Shown here piece by piece: positions 49,233 to 64,000 of a stretch of DNA of 64,000 bases (the stretch's first letter is position 1; the number at the start of each line of letters is the position of its first letter). Below the pieces are notes generated by a model. It saw only the letters and a program-made list of their open reading frames with translations. It was not told the origin of the DNA and made no database searches. The translations under genes and the position numbers were made by a program. Source of the stretch: Scenedesmus sp. ARA3 (taxonomy: Eukaryota > Chlorophyta > Chlorophyceae > Sphaeropleales > Scenedesmaceae); contig RWJK01001943.1 in assembly GCA_004335835.1 (NCBI GenBank), forward strand, positions 221,074 through 285,073, in the 5' to 3' direction.

Positions 49233-52200
49233 TTTGGGCAACTAAACAAAGCTGCATATGCTGCCACATGCCTTCCCCTCTCCCAGGCTTCCACCCCTCC
49301 AAGGTGCTGCCGTGTGTGATTGATGTGGGCACCAACAACGCCGCGTTGCGCGCCGACCCGCTGTACTGCGGGCTGGACCAGCCGCGCATCACCGGGCCAG
49401 CCTACTATGAACTGGTGGACGAGGTGCGTGGGATCGCGGCGAGCGACGGCCAACGCATTGTGCTGATACGTGATCCATGATCCTCTGCCTGCAAGGGCAG
49501 CGCAGTTGGTGGGCTTCATTTACGGCATGCTTTGCACCTCACCTCACTGCGCTGTACTGTAGTACGCTGCACTGCACATCTCTGCACACCGCCCCCATTT
49601 CAGTAACGCTGCCTGGCCTGCCATGCCTGCCTGCCCGCCTGCAGTTTGTCAACGCTGTGATGGCGCGCTGGCCCAACGCGGTGCTGCAGTTTGAGGACTT
49701 CCAGATGGCGCATGCGCTCACACTGCTGCAGCGCTACAGGGACCACCACCTGGTCTTCAACGACGACATACAGGTGGGTGTGGTGTTTGGAGAGATGCAT
49801 GGTGACAATTCTATGCTGCTGGCTTTGTATTTAGGCCAAGGAAAGTCAGCTGGCACCACCACCTGGTCTTCAACGGCGCCATACAGGTGTGTGTTGTTTT
49901 TGGGAGGTGTGCCTTTGGTGACAATGCGCTGCGCGTCCTTCAGAGACTCAAGTTGAACAGGCAGAAGAGGTTGGCAGGCACCACCACCTGGTCTTCATGG
50001 ACGACATACAGGCGGGGCGAGCTTTTGATGCACCTGGGGGGCGCTTGTTTGCAACACTTTGTTTGATTGTCAAACAAGGAAGGAACACAAGCAGGGGCTC
50101 AGCTCGAGGCTGCTTACTCTGGCGTAACAGAGGCAACACCCAACAGGTTTGCCACATGCGAACCTTGCACCAAAAGCGCAGCACCGCCTATGGGCTGCAA
50201 TGCGCACTGCCAGTCCATGCACTGCTCTGCTGCCCAAAGCAATGGCGCTGCCGCTTTTTGATTAGTGCACTCACCTTCTCAGCCTTCTGCATACTGACAC
50301 TGCTGCCCCTGCCGTCTGTTGGTGTGCTGGTGTTTGTTGCCCCGCAGGGCACTGCTGCTGTGGCCCTGGCAGGCCTGTATGGCGCGCTGCGCGTGCTGGG
50401 CAAGCCCCAGGAGGCGCTTGCAGAGCAGCGCATTGTGTGCGTGGGCGCAGGCAGCGCGGGCATGGGAGTGGTGCGCCAGATTGCAGCAGGTGCGGGGCCT
50501 GGTGGCAGTTTGCAGGTTGCGAGCATGTGCTGACACGTTTGCACATCTGCAATGCTCACACACCACAGCAACAGGAAAGCACCCTGCTTTTGGTTCGGCG
50601 CCGCCTTTGCAGTGCTGCATGTCTTCCCACCTTTGTGAACACCGCACATGATTACTCGCCACATGCCGTGCTCCTGCACCTTCCGTCTTCACTGAAATCT
50701 GAGTCTTAACCTCATCTGTCGCACACCCACCTTCCCCTGCACCACCCTCCCGGTCTTCACCAGGCATGGTCAAGCGCGGCGGCCTCACCCCAGAGGCAGC
50801 AGCCTCCAAGTTTTGGGTGCTGGACGCGCAGGGCCTGGTCACGCAGTACAGGCCGGGCCTGCCGGGCTACGTGAGCCGCTTTGCGCGGCCCACCAGCTGC
50901 AGCGTTGCTGAGGAGGGTGATGGGCTGCTGGATGTGGTGCGCAAGGTACAGCCCACTGTGCTGCTGGGCCTGGCAGGTGAGGCTGGGGTGAGATAAAAGG
51001 TAGATAAAAGGTAGCCACGCAAATCGTGCGGCCACCTTCTATTTAGGCATGAAGCTGCAGCCTGGCTGCGAGGTTTTTGAGTGCATATGTTAGCTGCCGG
51101 CACAAACAAGCTGGTTGCGCTGTGGCCTGGGGCTTGGTGCACCGCAGCTGTAGCAGCAGTGGCAGCTGGGCTCGTGTTACTGAGCAGCCAGGCCTGCCGG
51201 CCGACGAGCTGTAGCTGTGGCCGGGGAAGGGGATGGGCTGCTGGATGTGGTTTGTAAAGTAAAGCCCACAGTGCTGCTGGGCCTGGCAGGTGAGGCTGGG
51301 GCGAGGCTTCAGCTGAAGCACTGCAGCCTGGCTTTCAATTGCATATGAACGGGTTGTTGCCAGCCAAGCTTGCGGTGCCGATGCCTGGGGCGCTGCCCTG
51401 GCTTCAGCTGGAGCACCGCAGCCGGGGCTTTCAGTTCAAGGTGCAACACAACATTCGGTTACTTCCTGGCACAGCCAAGCTGGCCGTGCCTTCGCCTCCA
51501 GGGCAGGAACAGCACTGCCGGCAGTATCAGCAGCGCAACAATGCGGCGTCGTGTTGCGGCCCTTTGACTCAGAATGCTGCTGCTGTGCTGCTGCTGCTGC
51601 TGCTGCTGCCGCTGCTGCTGTGAATGTGCACGCCAGGTGCCGGCAAGCTGTTCACTACCGGGGTGTTGTCTGCCATGGGCCAGCACTGCGAGCGGCCAAT
51701 CATCTTCCCCATGAGCAACCCCACCAGCAAGATGGAGTGCACCTCGCAGGAGGCCATCAGCGTGACGGGCGGTGAGCAGCGGCAGCAGCGCACGTGGATG
51801 ACGCATTTGCCTGACACAGTGCAGAATACCGTACAAACACACTGACTCATTCCCAAACCTGCATTTAGTGCTCCAAACTTGTATGAAACAAGAGCGCTTG
51901 TTTTATCATCCACGTGCTAACATCCGCTGCTGCTGCTGCTGCTGCTGCCAGGCCGTTGTGTGTTTGCCTCTGGCAGCCCGCAGCCCTCAGTGGAGCTGGA
52001 TGGCAAGACATACGTGGCTGGCCAGGCCAACAACCTGTACATCTTCCCGGGTGCGGCGCTGCTTGTTTGACGTGTGCCTCGTTACTGCCAGCTGACAGGT
52101 GGTGGCTGCCCACAGCCTGGCAAGGGACTCTTTTGCAGCAAATACATGCCACGTGCTCTTTTCCAGCATGCTTCGCACGCTTGCAACACATTGTTCACAT

Positions 52201-53691
52201 CAGATCCTGCTCAAGCTGCTCAAGGTGTCATACTGGCACGATTACGCAAGTGTGCAGGCCGCGCGCGAACTGGCTGTGCTGCCTTCAGCACGTGCGCAGC
52301 ATGTTGTGGCGCTGCCCTGCTTGTCTGCACCCATCACTTGATTGCCTGGGTGTGCCGTGTGCGTGTTGTTTCCTGTCTGCTGGCAGGGCTGGCGCTGGGC
52401 GCCCACATCGGCAAGACCAAGATTGTGACAGACAACATGGTAAGCCTGTGTGTTTCAAACACATATCGTCCACAGTCAGGCTAGCTGGGCATGTGGTTGC
52501 CGGTTTGTGAGCATGCATGCACATTCCGTTTATTCAACGGCATTCAATATCTGCATCTGGCCGTGCCTTTTACTGCAACAGCACAGGTCATTACTTGCTG
52601 GCTGCTTTTGTCTCTTCTGGCTTCACGCGCTCCAGTGTGGATTTCGGGGGCTGAAGCTGATGGTGTTGCTGCTGTAACGATGATCTGTCAACCTTCTGAC
52701 CAGTGAGTGCCGTGAACTTCTCCTGCGCTTTGCTGCTGCAGCTGATGGCTGCTGCTGAGATCCTGCCTCAGCTCATATCAGACAAAGACGTGGCAGCTGG
52801 CCTTGTGTACCCGTCACTCGAGGTGCGGCAGCAGCAGCAGCAGCCATATCAGGCACAGTGGCTCTTTTCCGCTCGTTTAATCTCAAAACGCAAACAAGTT
52901 GCTGTTACAGACATGCCAGCATGGTCATACTTCATGCTGACGTCTCACACCACCTGTACTTGCTGAAGTGGGCTGTGTTACATTAGTACTATGCCGTTTG
53001 TTGGGCTGCTCTGTATAGACTTTATTGCTGCTGCTGCTGGATGCCTGCAGGACATCCGCTTGTTGTCAGCTGAGATCGCTGCTGCTGTGATCAAGACGGC
53101 AGCAGCAGATGGGCACGTCTGCGATGAGGCAGCAGCGGCAGTGGCAGCAGGCCATGTGCAGCTGCTGGACTGGGTGCGGGGGCACATGTTCACACCCACC
53201 TACAGCAGGTGCGCGTGTACTGCCACAGAGGCCTATACTGCCGGTACTACATTGCCTTTGGCAGCATGCACTCCACATTGATACAGTTGAAAAGGAATAG
53301 TTTTCATGTGTTGTGTGCTGTCCAGTTGTAAAGGGTGAGTTTTCATTTTAAAACATGTAAGCAGGGCTGAAGCTGGCTCGCATGAGTTGTGTGCTCGTTT
53401 ACTAATTTGTTGCTGGTGGAGTGTGCTTTGTTGGCTGCTTCAACACAGTGGTCAACAAGCCATGCATGTGCTGCACTGCCGCAGCATCACTGCAGCCGTG
53501 CATTTCAGCAACCCTGCCTGCCGTGCAGCGGGGAGTGCTGCTTTCTGCATGCGTGCAAACTTGCAATGCAGCAGCACGCTGCCGCCACTGCAATCACACT
53601 GCCACCAACAAGCACCAAACGCAAACCAACCCTTCTGCTGATGGTGCTGCCTTGCAGCTTGGCCTACCTGCCACCTGGCATCAAGGAGTGA
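45403..53691 (+). CDS. mitochondrial malic enzyme (NAD(P)-dependent)
   Basis: Oxidatively decarboxylates malate to pyruvate and CO2. Twenty exons: 45403-45612, 45841-45877, 46262-46344, 46600-46719, 47051-47077, 47295-47345, 47537-47640, 47954-48030, 48687-48700, 49037-49070, 49287-49423, 49645-49773, 50348-50489, 50764-50976, 51637-51771, 51952-52050, 52387-52439, 52742-52822, 53051-53208, 53658-53691; 645 residues. The first ~35 residues are Arg/Ser/Gln-rich without acids, a mitochondrial presequence. Landmarks: [66 protein letters not shown], metal ligands in QFEDF and FNDDIQGTA, nucleotide fold [24 protein letters not shown] and [20 protein letters not shown]. Exon 9 is a 14-nt micro-exon encoding G-MGIP. 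Intron 2 has a GC donor. Introns 8, 12 and 14 hold copies of the preceding exon ends. NAD or NADP preference cannot be read with confidence. Confidence 0.95.
46725..46880 (+). repeat. imperfect CAG/CACCAG repeat at the start of malic enzyme intron 4
   Basis: About 150 bp of CAG, CACCAG and AGCACC units start six bases into the intron and keep the exon frame open for a long Ser/Thr/Ala stretch. It is treated as intron because the protein joins cleanly from KVLQDLQ to NRNETLFYK, as in all malic enzymes. Confidence 0.85.
48202..48322 (+). repeat. two copies of malic enzyme exon 8 3' end plus donor, inside intron 8
   Basis: The last bases of exon 8 with its 5' splice site (48011-48033, GGGTGACCTGGGCATCAACGG...) recur perfectly at 48202-48224 and, shortened and mutated, at 48305-48322. 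Both copies are followed by GTGAGC, a better donor than the real GTGCGC. The copy at 48202 is also preceded by GTGCCAG, so it looks like a 19-nt exon with both splice sites; inclusion would create an immediate in-frame TGA. Confidence 0.9.
49853..50020 (+). repeat. two copies of malic enzyme exon 12 3' end plus donor, inside intron 12
   Basis: The exon 12 end (49743-49790) encoding [11 protein letters not shown] and its donor recurs at about 49853-49910 and 49978-50020. The first copy changes the metal-binding Asp-Asp codons so it would read N-G-A-I-Q; the second has lost the GT donor (CAGGCGGGG). Confidence 0.9.
51177..51335 (+). repeat. copy of malic enzyme exon 14 3' end plus donor, inside intron 14
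   Basis: About 110-150 bp resembling 50883-51070 are repeated. The copy still encodes [20 protein letters not shown] and keeps the donor GCAGGTGAGGCTGGGG; its 5' half carries indels that break the frame. Downstream, GAAGCTGCAGCCTGGC-type sequence is repeated a further time near 51401. Confidence 0.88.
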
Positions 53692-53947
53692 CACAGTCAC
53701 CATACCTCCAACACAGCTATGACGAGTCTGTGGCATCTTCTGAACAGACAACGAGCATAGCATCCAGGCGTGTGAAGCGGCTTTTCAGGCGCCAGGCAGG
53801 ACGGTCCAAACATGTGACAAGCTCTGATGAATTCATCAAAAGCACCCCCGACACATGCGAGGGTTGGCCAGGCGGCTTGGCAGGGGTTTTCAGCTGACTA
53901 CTACTACGCACTAATTCATTTGCATTTTGAACCTGGACATTGGATGT

Positions 53948-53952
53948 TGTAA
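53948..53952 (+). promoter_or_regulatory. putative TGTAA polyadenylation signal of malic enzyme
   Basis: TGTAA on the coding strand, 257 bp downstream of the stop at 53691, at a usual chlorophyte 3' UTR distance. Confidence 0.5.
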
Positions 53953-54674
53953 TGCACTGTACTGCTTGAGATGTGTGGTATTTGCTGCTTGTGAAGCCAC
54001 ACCAACTTGCAGAGCATGTTGCAGGGGTTGGCTTGGTTCTGTTTGGGTAAGGAGCGTGTGCTACTTGCCGAGACACACAGCGTGCGCAGCCACGTAACGT
54101 TTCTCAAACAGTACAATTGTTTGAAGCACCTGGAATGGCGATTTGTTCCTGTTGACTTACTCACCAGCGTGAGATATGAATCGTAAATTTGACATTGTGT
54201 ATTCCAAGCCGTGATGTGAACCACTTGGCACCTCTATGTAGCCTGTGTCCAGACCTCCTTGGCACAGCCTTCCCTTGGACAAGATATTGATCAGGTTCTG
54301 CTGCAGCACACAGCATGCAAGCTCACGCTGCATGAAACGCTCATGCACGAGTGATTTGCGAATGCCGAGGGAATGGCGCATTCATCTTGCACACAAGCAC
54401 CAAACTGCTGTTGGCCTGTACTGCTGCTGCTACTGCTGAATGTAACAGCTGTAGCAGCAGGACAAGTGTTGCGCGCCGGTGCGGCTATCAAATAGTATAT
54501 TTGCGGCAACAAGTGAAAGTTTGACAGACAGTCTAGCGCTCGTTCATACAGCAGCCCACCAGGCTGCCACAGCTCAGGACCACTTCGTGGTCACTATAAG
54601 GCCTCATTCTGTCGAAGTAAACATAGGATGAGTTACGTTGGTTTGCGCTCACTGAACTGATTCCCTTGCTCAGC

Positions 54675-54719
54675 ATGTCACGCTCCCAGATCATTGCTGC
54701 TCACCCTGCTAGCCGGTGA
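54675..54719 (+). promoter_or_regulatory. possible upstream open reading frame of the mS35-like gene
   Basis: An ATG 73 bp before the main ATG opens a 14-codon frame that ends in TGA 28 bp before it. If the transcript starts upstream, this could dampen translation. The transcript start is unknown. Confidence 0.3.
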
Positions 54720-54747
54720 CCCGATCGTTTCACCACCGCAGCAGCAC

Positions 54748-59683
<4,936 letters not shown>

Positions 59684-60076
59684 GAGGTGCTAGCAGTCAG
59701 TGCGGCGGTGGGGTGATGCAGTTGTGGAAGTGTTGCCCTCAGTGCTGCTGAGACAGACCTTGGTGTAACACAATGATGGTGCTCTTCATACAAAATGCTG
59801 TTGGGAAGAGATTATACTGCATTGTGCTTGCAATGATTGACCTGCATGCACGTTATAACCCTTTATACTGGAAGAGAGGGAGTCTGTCACACAGGTCTCA
59901 CACATGAACCTCTGGACAGGGGTTGTAACGCTGCTGAGCAGCTGCAGCTTGCGTCTACAGAGCTTTCAAGGGTTTCAAAGTGCAATCGAACACCTGGTGA
60001 ACTATCTGTCAGCACACAGTCGATACTGCAGTGCCTCGGAACGTCAACGGCAGACACGTTCGCCAAGCATTGAGCC
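59684..60076 (+). other. 3' flank of the mS35-like gene and upstream region of the M50 protease
   Basis: Short intergenic stretch between two genes on the same strand. It contains a TGTAA motif at 59764-59768, 81 bp past the mS35-like stop. No gene is seen. Confidence 0.5.
59764..59768 (+). promoter_or_regulatory. putative TGTAA polyadenylation signal of the mS35-like gene
   Basis: Coding-strand TGTAA, 81 bp after the stop codon at 59683. Position and strand agree with the usual chlorophycean signal. Confidence 0.45.
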
Positions 60077-62717
60077 ATGATAGATCTTTCGTCGGGTTCG
60101 TTCCCATTGTTTCCCTCCAGATTCTGTTTTGGGATACCCGTTCGCCTACACTGTGAGCAGGCAGGCTGACACAACCCATGCTTGATGTCGGAAGAGACCT
60201 GCACCCGGCCTGCTGTGGGCAGCATTGACGAGTGATGCTGTGTTGTGAGCTGTAGTCAGTCCAATCACCCACAGGATTAGCCAACAGCAGCGGCGCTGGT
60301 GCTGGCAGGCCATGCACTGCTCATGCACTCCTGCTTCACGCGTCATCAGTACTGCTGGCATCAGCAGTAGCTGCTGCGTTTCATTGGCATGCTTGTCGCC
60401 TGCTGCCTCACCACACCTGCAGACCTCTTCATCGTCTTCTTGGCACTGCAAGTTGTTGGAAGCATCTTGTACGGTGGCCTGTGGCCGCTGTACTGGTTCC
60501 TGCTGCTGGGCCCTATCCTGCTGGTGACAGTACTGGTGCATGAGCTGGGGCACTCACTGGCAGCCAGGCAGGTCGGGGGCAGGGTGGAGGGCATCCTGCT
60601 GTGGCCGCTGGGAGGCCTGGCCTTCATCGGACATGACAAGGGGCCCAAAGGTCAGTTGTAGTCACTGCACAGCCAGACGCAGCGCTGCGGCAGCAGCAGC
60701 AGCAGCAGCTGCTGCGGCAGCGTGCATGCATACAGACTTGCAGAGGTTCATGAACAGAAGCCATCAAGCGCATGCTGTCGGCTGCTCAACAGCTGCAGCA
60801 GTTCTGCCGTGTGATTTGTGGTTGATGACTGGCTGTATGCTCTGTTGGCTGTGTGCACTGACCTGCTGGCAAGGCAGGTGCCAAGCTCCCGCAGATTGTG
60901 TTGCTCACTTTCCACTGCTGTGTCTGCTGCTGCAGCTGACATGTGGGTGGCCTTCGCTGGCCCTCTCACGCACATCCCCATGACAGCATTCTGGGTGGGC
61001 TTGCTGATTGCTGCAACCTATATCGCCTACGGCACCACAGCCATCCAGCTGGCATGGCCGTACCCACTCACGTACAAGAACCTGGGCGTAGCGGTGTGCG
61101 TCGGATCCATCCTGGTGCGTTCAATATTATCTAGCTATTGGTACAGCTGCTGTTATGCCTCTATGCAAACATAGCAGTTGTGCGCAGCCGCAGCACGTGT
61201 GGGAGATGCCTTGCCTGAGGCGCTTGCATGAGTCTGCAACACTGGAACAGCAACAATCACACATGAGGTGCAGGATGCATGCAAAGACATGCAAACCACA
61301 CTGCCTGGACTAACGTGTGCTGCTGCTGTGTCGTCGCCGAATCTGCTGTGTGTGCTGTGCAGCTGAACATCTCCCTGTTTGCGTTCAACCTGCTTGTGCC
61401 AGCATACCCCCTGGTGAGCACGCCAGCAGCACGCAGCTGCCACTGCATGCGCATGCTGGACCTGCTTTAGAGCTTTCTGTTGTTGAGCAGGGCGTGCACA
61501 TGCAAGGCTTGTGTTTCTTCTTGGGCATGCAAGGCCTGTGGTGTGCTTAGCGTGCGGCTTTTGCCTGACTCATATGCCCCAGCTGTAGCATTACGACTGT
61601 GACTGTCAGTTGAGCTCAGCAGGTAGGCCTGCTGAGCAAGCAGGGCCAACTGCCTGACACTAGGCTGAGCCTGCACCGCCTGGCCTGCATTACCTGGACT
61701 GCACTACTGCAGCTTGCTTGAGCTGCGCCTGCATCACTTGGCCTGCGATAACTCGCTCAAGCGGCACTTGCACTGCCTGGCCTGCAGGATGGCGGGCGCA
61801 TCCTGGTGGACTCGCTGCTGACATGTGGCGTGGCTGAGCGCAAGACTGCACTCATCACCTGCTGCGTGGCAGCGCCGATCGCCGTCGGCATCATCGTTTT
61901 CGGGTGCGTCAGGCAGGCAGGCCGCAGCGGTGCAGCAGCACCAGCAGGCCTGATCGCATGCTGTGCTGGTGGCATGCATGCTGCATGCAGCGCTGTTGAA
62001 CCGGGGGTGCTTATTTCCCCAAGGCTTGAGCGGCAGCACTTCAGCGCAGTTGCAGCAGTAATTGCAGCTGCAGTGCCTGCGTTGTGCTTGTCACGGTAGC
62101 ACATGTGTTGATAGTTTTTTTACAAACTGTGGTGTACTGCTGTGTGCAGGTGCGTCAAGTTCCAGGTCATCACCATCCTGGTAAGCTGCAGCTTGCGTTG
62201 TTTAGCCGCTTACGCCAGCACGCTTGTGTAGAAGCGGCTTGGCAGGCCGCGCTACTAGTAGGCTTGTGCAGCTCATGTCACGTTACCACCTTGCTGACGC
62301 AGGCGAGCAATGGGTGTGGGATTAAAACCACAACACGCCTGCAGCAGCAGTAGTGTATGGCTACATTGCAGATCTGCAGTGCTACGCAACCCCACTCATG
62401 TTTTGAACGCTCCAAGTGCCACCGTCTGCAATCTGTCTGTCTGCTGCGCTGCGCTGCAGGTGGGGCTGTGGATCCTGTGGAGCACGTGGCAGCTGTTCGA
62501 CTGCTATCGCAAAAACCTGCTGGCTCAGCACCCCATGTTTGCCTTCACAGCCAACCAGAATGCAGCGGCCGTGCACATGGCCACGCAGCCCGCAGCTGCG
62601 CCAGCGCAGCCAGTCAACCCCTTTGCGTATGGCGGCACGCCAGGCAGCTACCAGCCGCCTGTGGTGCAGGGCTACCCTGCAGCTCAGCAGTACCCTGCAG
62701 GAGCTGGGCGGGTGTGA
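60077..62717 (+). CDS. M50 (site-2-protease-like) membrane zinc metalloprotease
   Basis: Predicted intramembrane or membrane-bound metallopeptidase of family M50; substrate unknown. Seven exons: 60077-60152, 60423-60650, 60936-61114, 61363-61413, 61788-61903, 62150-62180, 62460-62717; 312 residues. The first exon was recognised because its end reads FCFGIPVRLH, the conserved opening strand of M50 proteins (GIPVxxH), and joins in phase to YLFIVFLALQ; an ATG at 60389 that looks like a start is intronic. Zinc site HELGHSLAAR (65-74); third ligand Asp179 in the motif YPLDGGR at the exon 4/5 junction; AFAGPLTHIP in between. Four to six hydrophobic segments. The C-terminal tail is Ala/Pro/Gln/Tyr-rich with an NPFAYGG motif, likely soluble. 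No PDZ or CBS domain is seen. Short compact form resembling bacterial and plastid M50 proteins more than animal S2P. Confidence 0.88.
61660..61787 (+). repeat. imperfect CCTGGCCTGCA repeats in M50 intron 4
   Basis: Degenerate units containing CCTGGCCTGC or close variants recur several times directly before the exon 5 acceptor. The last unit forms the acceptor itself (TGGCCTGCAG). Confidence 0.55.
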
Positions 62718-64000
62718 CTGGCTTACCGTAGTTGACTGTTAGGGGTTCCGGCGTTCTACCGCATGCACATCTGATTGCAGCGGCCAAGATTTCTGTCAGA
62801 TGCAGTGCGGACCATTGTGAAAGGACGAATGGTGACCGATGCGATTGGCTCGGGCGGTATGGGGTCATACCAGGGTCTAGCACTTACAGACAGCCATTGC
62901 TATTCTGCCTGAGATGGTGGAGACTTCGCTGCACAACTTTGAACATGTTCACAGCTGTTACTGTGGTGTCGCGGGTAGCGTCGCCGACTCGGCCAAGTGC
63001 TGCTGGGGTTTTGGGATGTGGGTATCAGCAGGCCCGTGCCACCTGTCGGTGGGCAGCAAGGAGGTTTTGGATCTGTACGTTTTTGGGTGTGAGCTGCACA
63101 ACAGACACTGCGTCGGGTACAGCAGGATGCATGACTTGAGAGGGTCAGTCACTGGCAGTGGCAGTGCCACTGTTCACAGCCACGGTTGCCAGCATATTGT
63201 GGCAGGTGGTGTAGCCGTGTGGGAACCCTGGCGGTATGTAGTTGTGAAATGTTATTTCAATGGCCTTCAATAGCGCACAGTGCTGTTGCTCGTCGGCAAC
63301 AAGGGGGTCTTGAACACAACCGTGCTCGTCGACATGTCAACAGTTCGGTTTAGTTCTACTGTAGCCGCGTGGTTACAAGTGCATGCACACGAAATCATCA
63401 AGTGAATGTTTTCATACTTATGCAACAACAACGACATCAATCAGGTGAAAGGTTTCCATTCACTTAATTGTTTTCAACGTATGCACGCGGGGCACTTCAC
63501 CCAAGTAGTAATCGTTTCGTCCGCGTAGGATACAGTCTTTCGGCGCCGGCGTCAGTTTCAGTCCTGCTTACATGTTGTAAAATGCAAACTCACCCTTTAC
63601 AACAGGCTTGTATGCGCCGGCTGCAGGCTTTGCTGTGATGTCCGGTGTTTGCCACTGCAACGGCTGCCGCAGCTCTTGCTGCCTGTTAACTCCGCTGCAA
63701 ATATGTTCCTGAGAATCACACATACTTTGATTTAGGATCAAACATCAAATCAGTGTCTGGTTGAGCCGAGCCGAGCCGGCAAACCCCAAGCCCGAGCCAG
63801 TGTCAAATCGCACTAGCCAATGCTCGCTCATTAGTGCTCTATGACTTAACTCGCTTCGTCTTAGGGATCGGTAATAAGGATCCGCATTACTGTGACCAGC
63901 ATGCCCTGTTTCGCAGCGCGCTTCGAAAATGAGTGCTGGTGCGCTGCTGAGTGATTGTTCTTTCGACTTTCTCAGTGTAAGAGATAGACTATCAAAGGAC
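62718..64000. other. 3' flank of the M50 gene to the window end
   Basis: No convincing gene. An open frame at 62914-63273 (119 codons) has no recognisable motif and probably lies in the 3' UTR. A coding-strand TGTAA lies at 63576-63580. Short direct repeats GAGCCGAGCCGAGCCGG occur near 63761. Confidence 0.5.

Larger units (their letters stand above)
53692..54747 (+). other. malic enzyme 3' flank and upstream region of the mS35-like gene
   Basis: No gene is seen. A TGTAA motif 257 bp past the malic enzyme stop is a plausible poly(A) signal. A small upstream open frame (54675-54719) precedes the next gene. Confidence 0.5.

Noticed and set aside
60389..60650. ATG at 60389 as start of the M50 protease
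   Set aside because: It lies upstream of a good acceptor (60422) and would replace the conserved GIPVRLH strand with an unrelated Cys-rich leader.
62914..63273. 119-codon open frame after the M50 gene
   Set aside because: No motif, membrane segment or family resemblance; composition is odd (His/Cys/Gly) and it lies in the likely 3' UTR.

Overview
This window is nuclear DNA from a green alga, most likely a chlorophycean (Chlamydomonadales/Sphaeropleales type). The evidence is as follows. All nine genes but the truncated first have several introns, with GT(GC)-AG borders. The set includes a plant-type UDP-rhamnose epimerase/reductase and organellar HslU and mS35-like proteins. Candidate TGTAA polyadenylation signals, typical of chlorophytes, follow several stops. 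CAG/CTG trinucleotide runs are abundant in both exons and introns. I modelled about 106 introns by hand from splice consensus plus unbroken reading frame. Every complete model closes to a whole number of codons, but no transcript evidence was available.

Layout: (1) 115-1226 (+) 3' end of organellar HslU. (2) 2059-4854 (-) secreted acyl-CoA:6-aminopenicillanate acyltransferase-like (C45) protein. (3) 5125-30732 (+) a 54-exon, 4501-residue fibrocystin-L (PKHD1L1)-like type I membrane protein with signal peptide, IPT/TIG domains, two PA14-like modules, two G8 domains, parallel-beta-helix blocks, one membrane helix and a cytoplasmic tail. This gene fills 40 per cent of the window. (4) 32317-35961 (-) ATG1/ULK autophagy kinase. 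(5) 36341-39535 (+) NRS/ER rhamnose synthase. (6) 41235-44054 (-) secreted M43 (pappalysin-type) metalloprotease. (7) 45403-53691 (+) mitochondrial malic enzyme. (8) 54748-59683 (+) mS35/Bot1-like mitochondrial ribosomal protein with large low-complexity inserts. (9) 60077-62717 (+) M50 (site-2-protease-like) membrane metalloprotease.

Three gene pairs are divergent and could share promoters: C45/fibrocystin-L (270 bp), ATG1/NRS-ER (379 bp) and M43/malic enzyme (1348 bp). The genes do not form one pathway. Malic enzyme, mS35 and probably HslU act in mitochondria. The C45 protein, fibrocystin-L and M43 protease enter the secretory route.

The observations I find most unusual are: a full-length PKHD1L1 architecture in a green alga; four clear cases where the 3' end of an exon together with its 5' splice site has been copied into the following intron (three in malic enzyme, one in mS35); and a sense-strand polarity in which CAG runs lie in exons or just after donors while CTG runs lie directly in front of 3' splice sites, on both strands.
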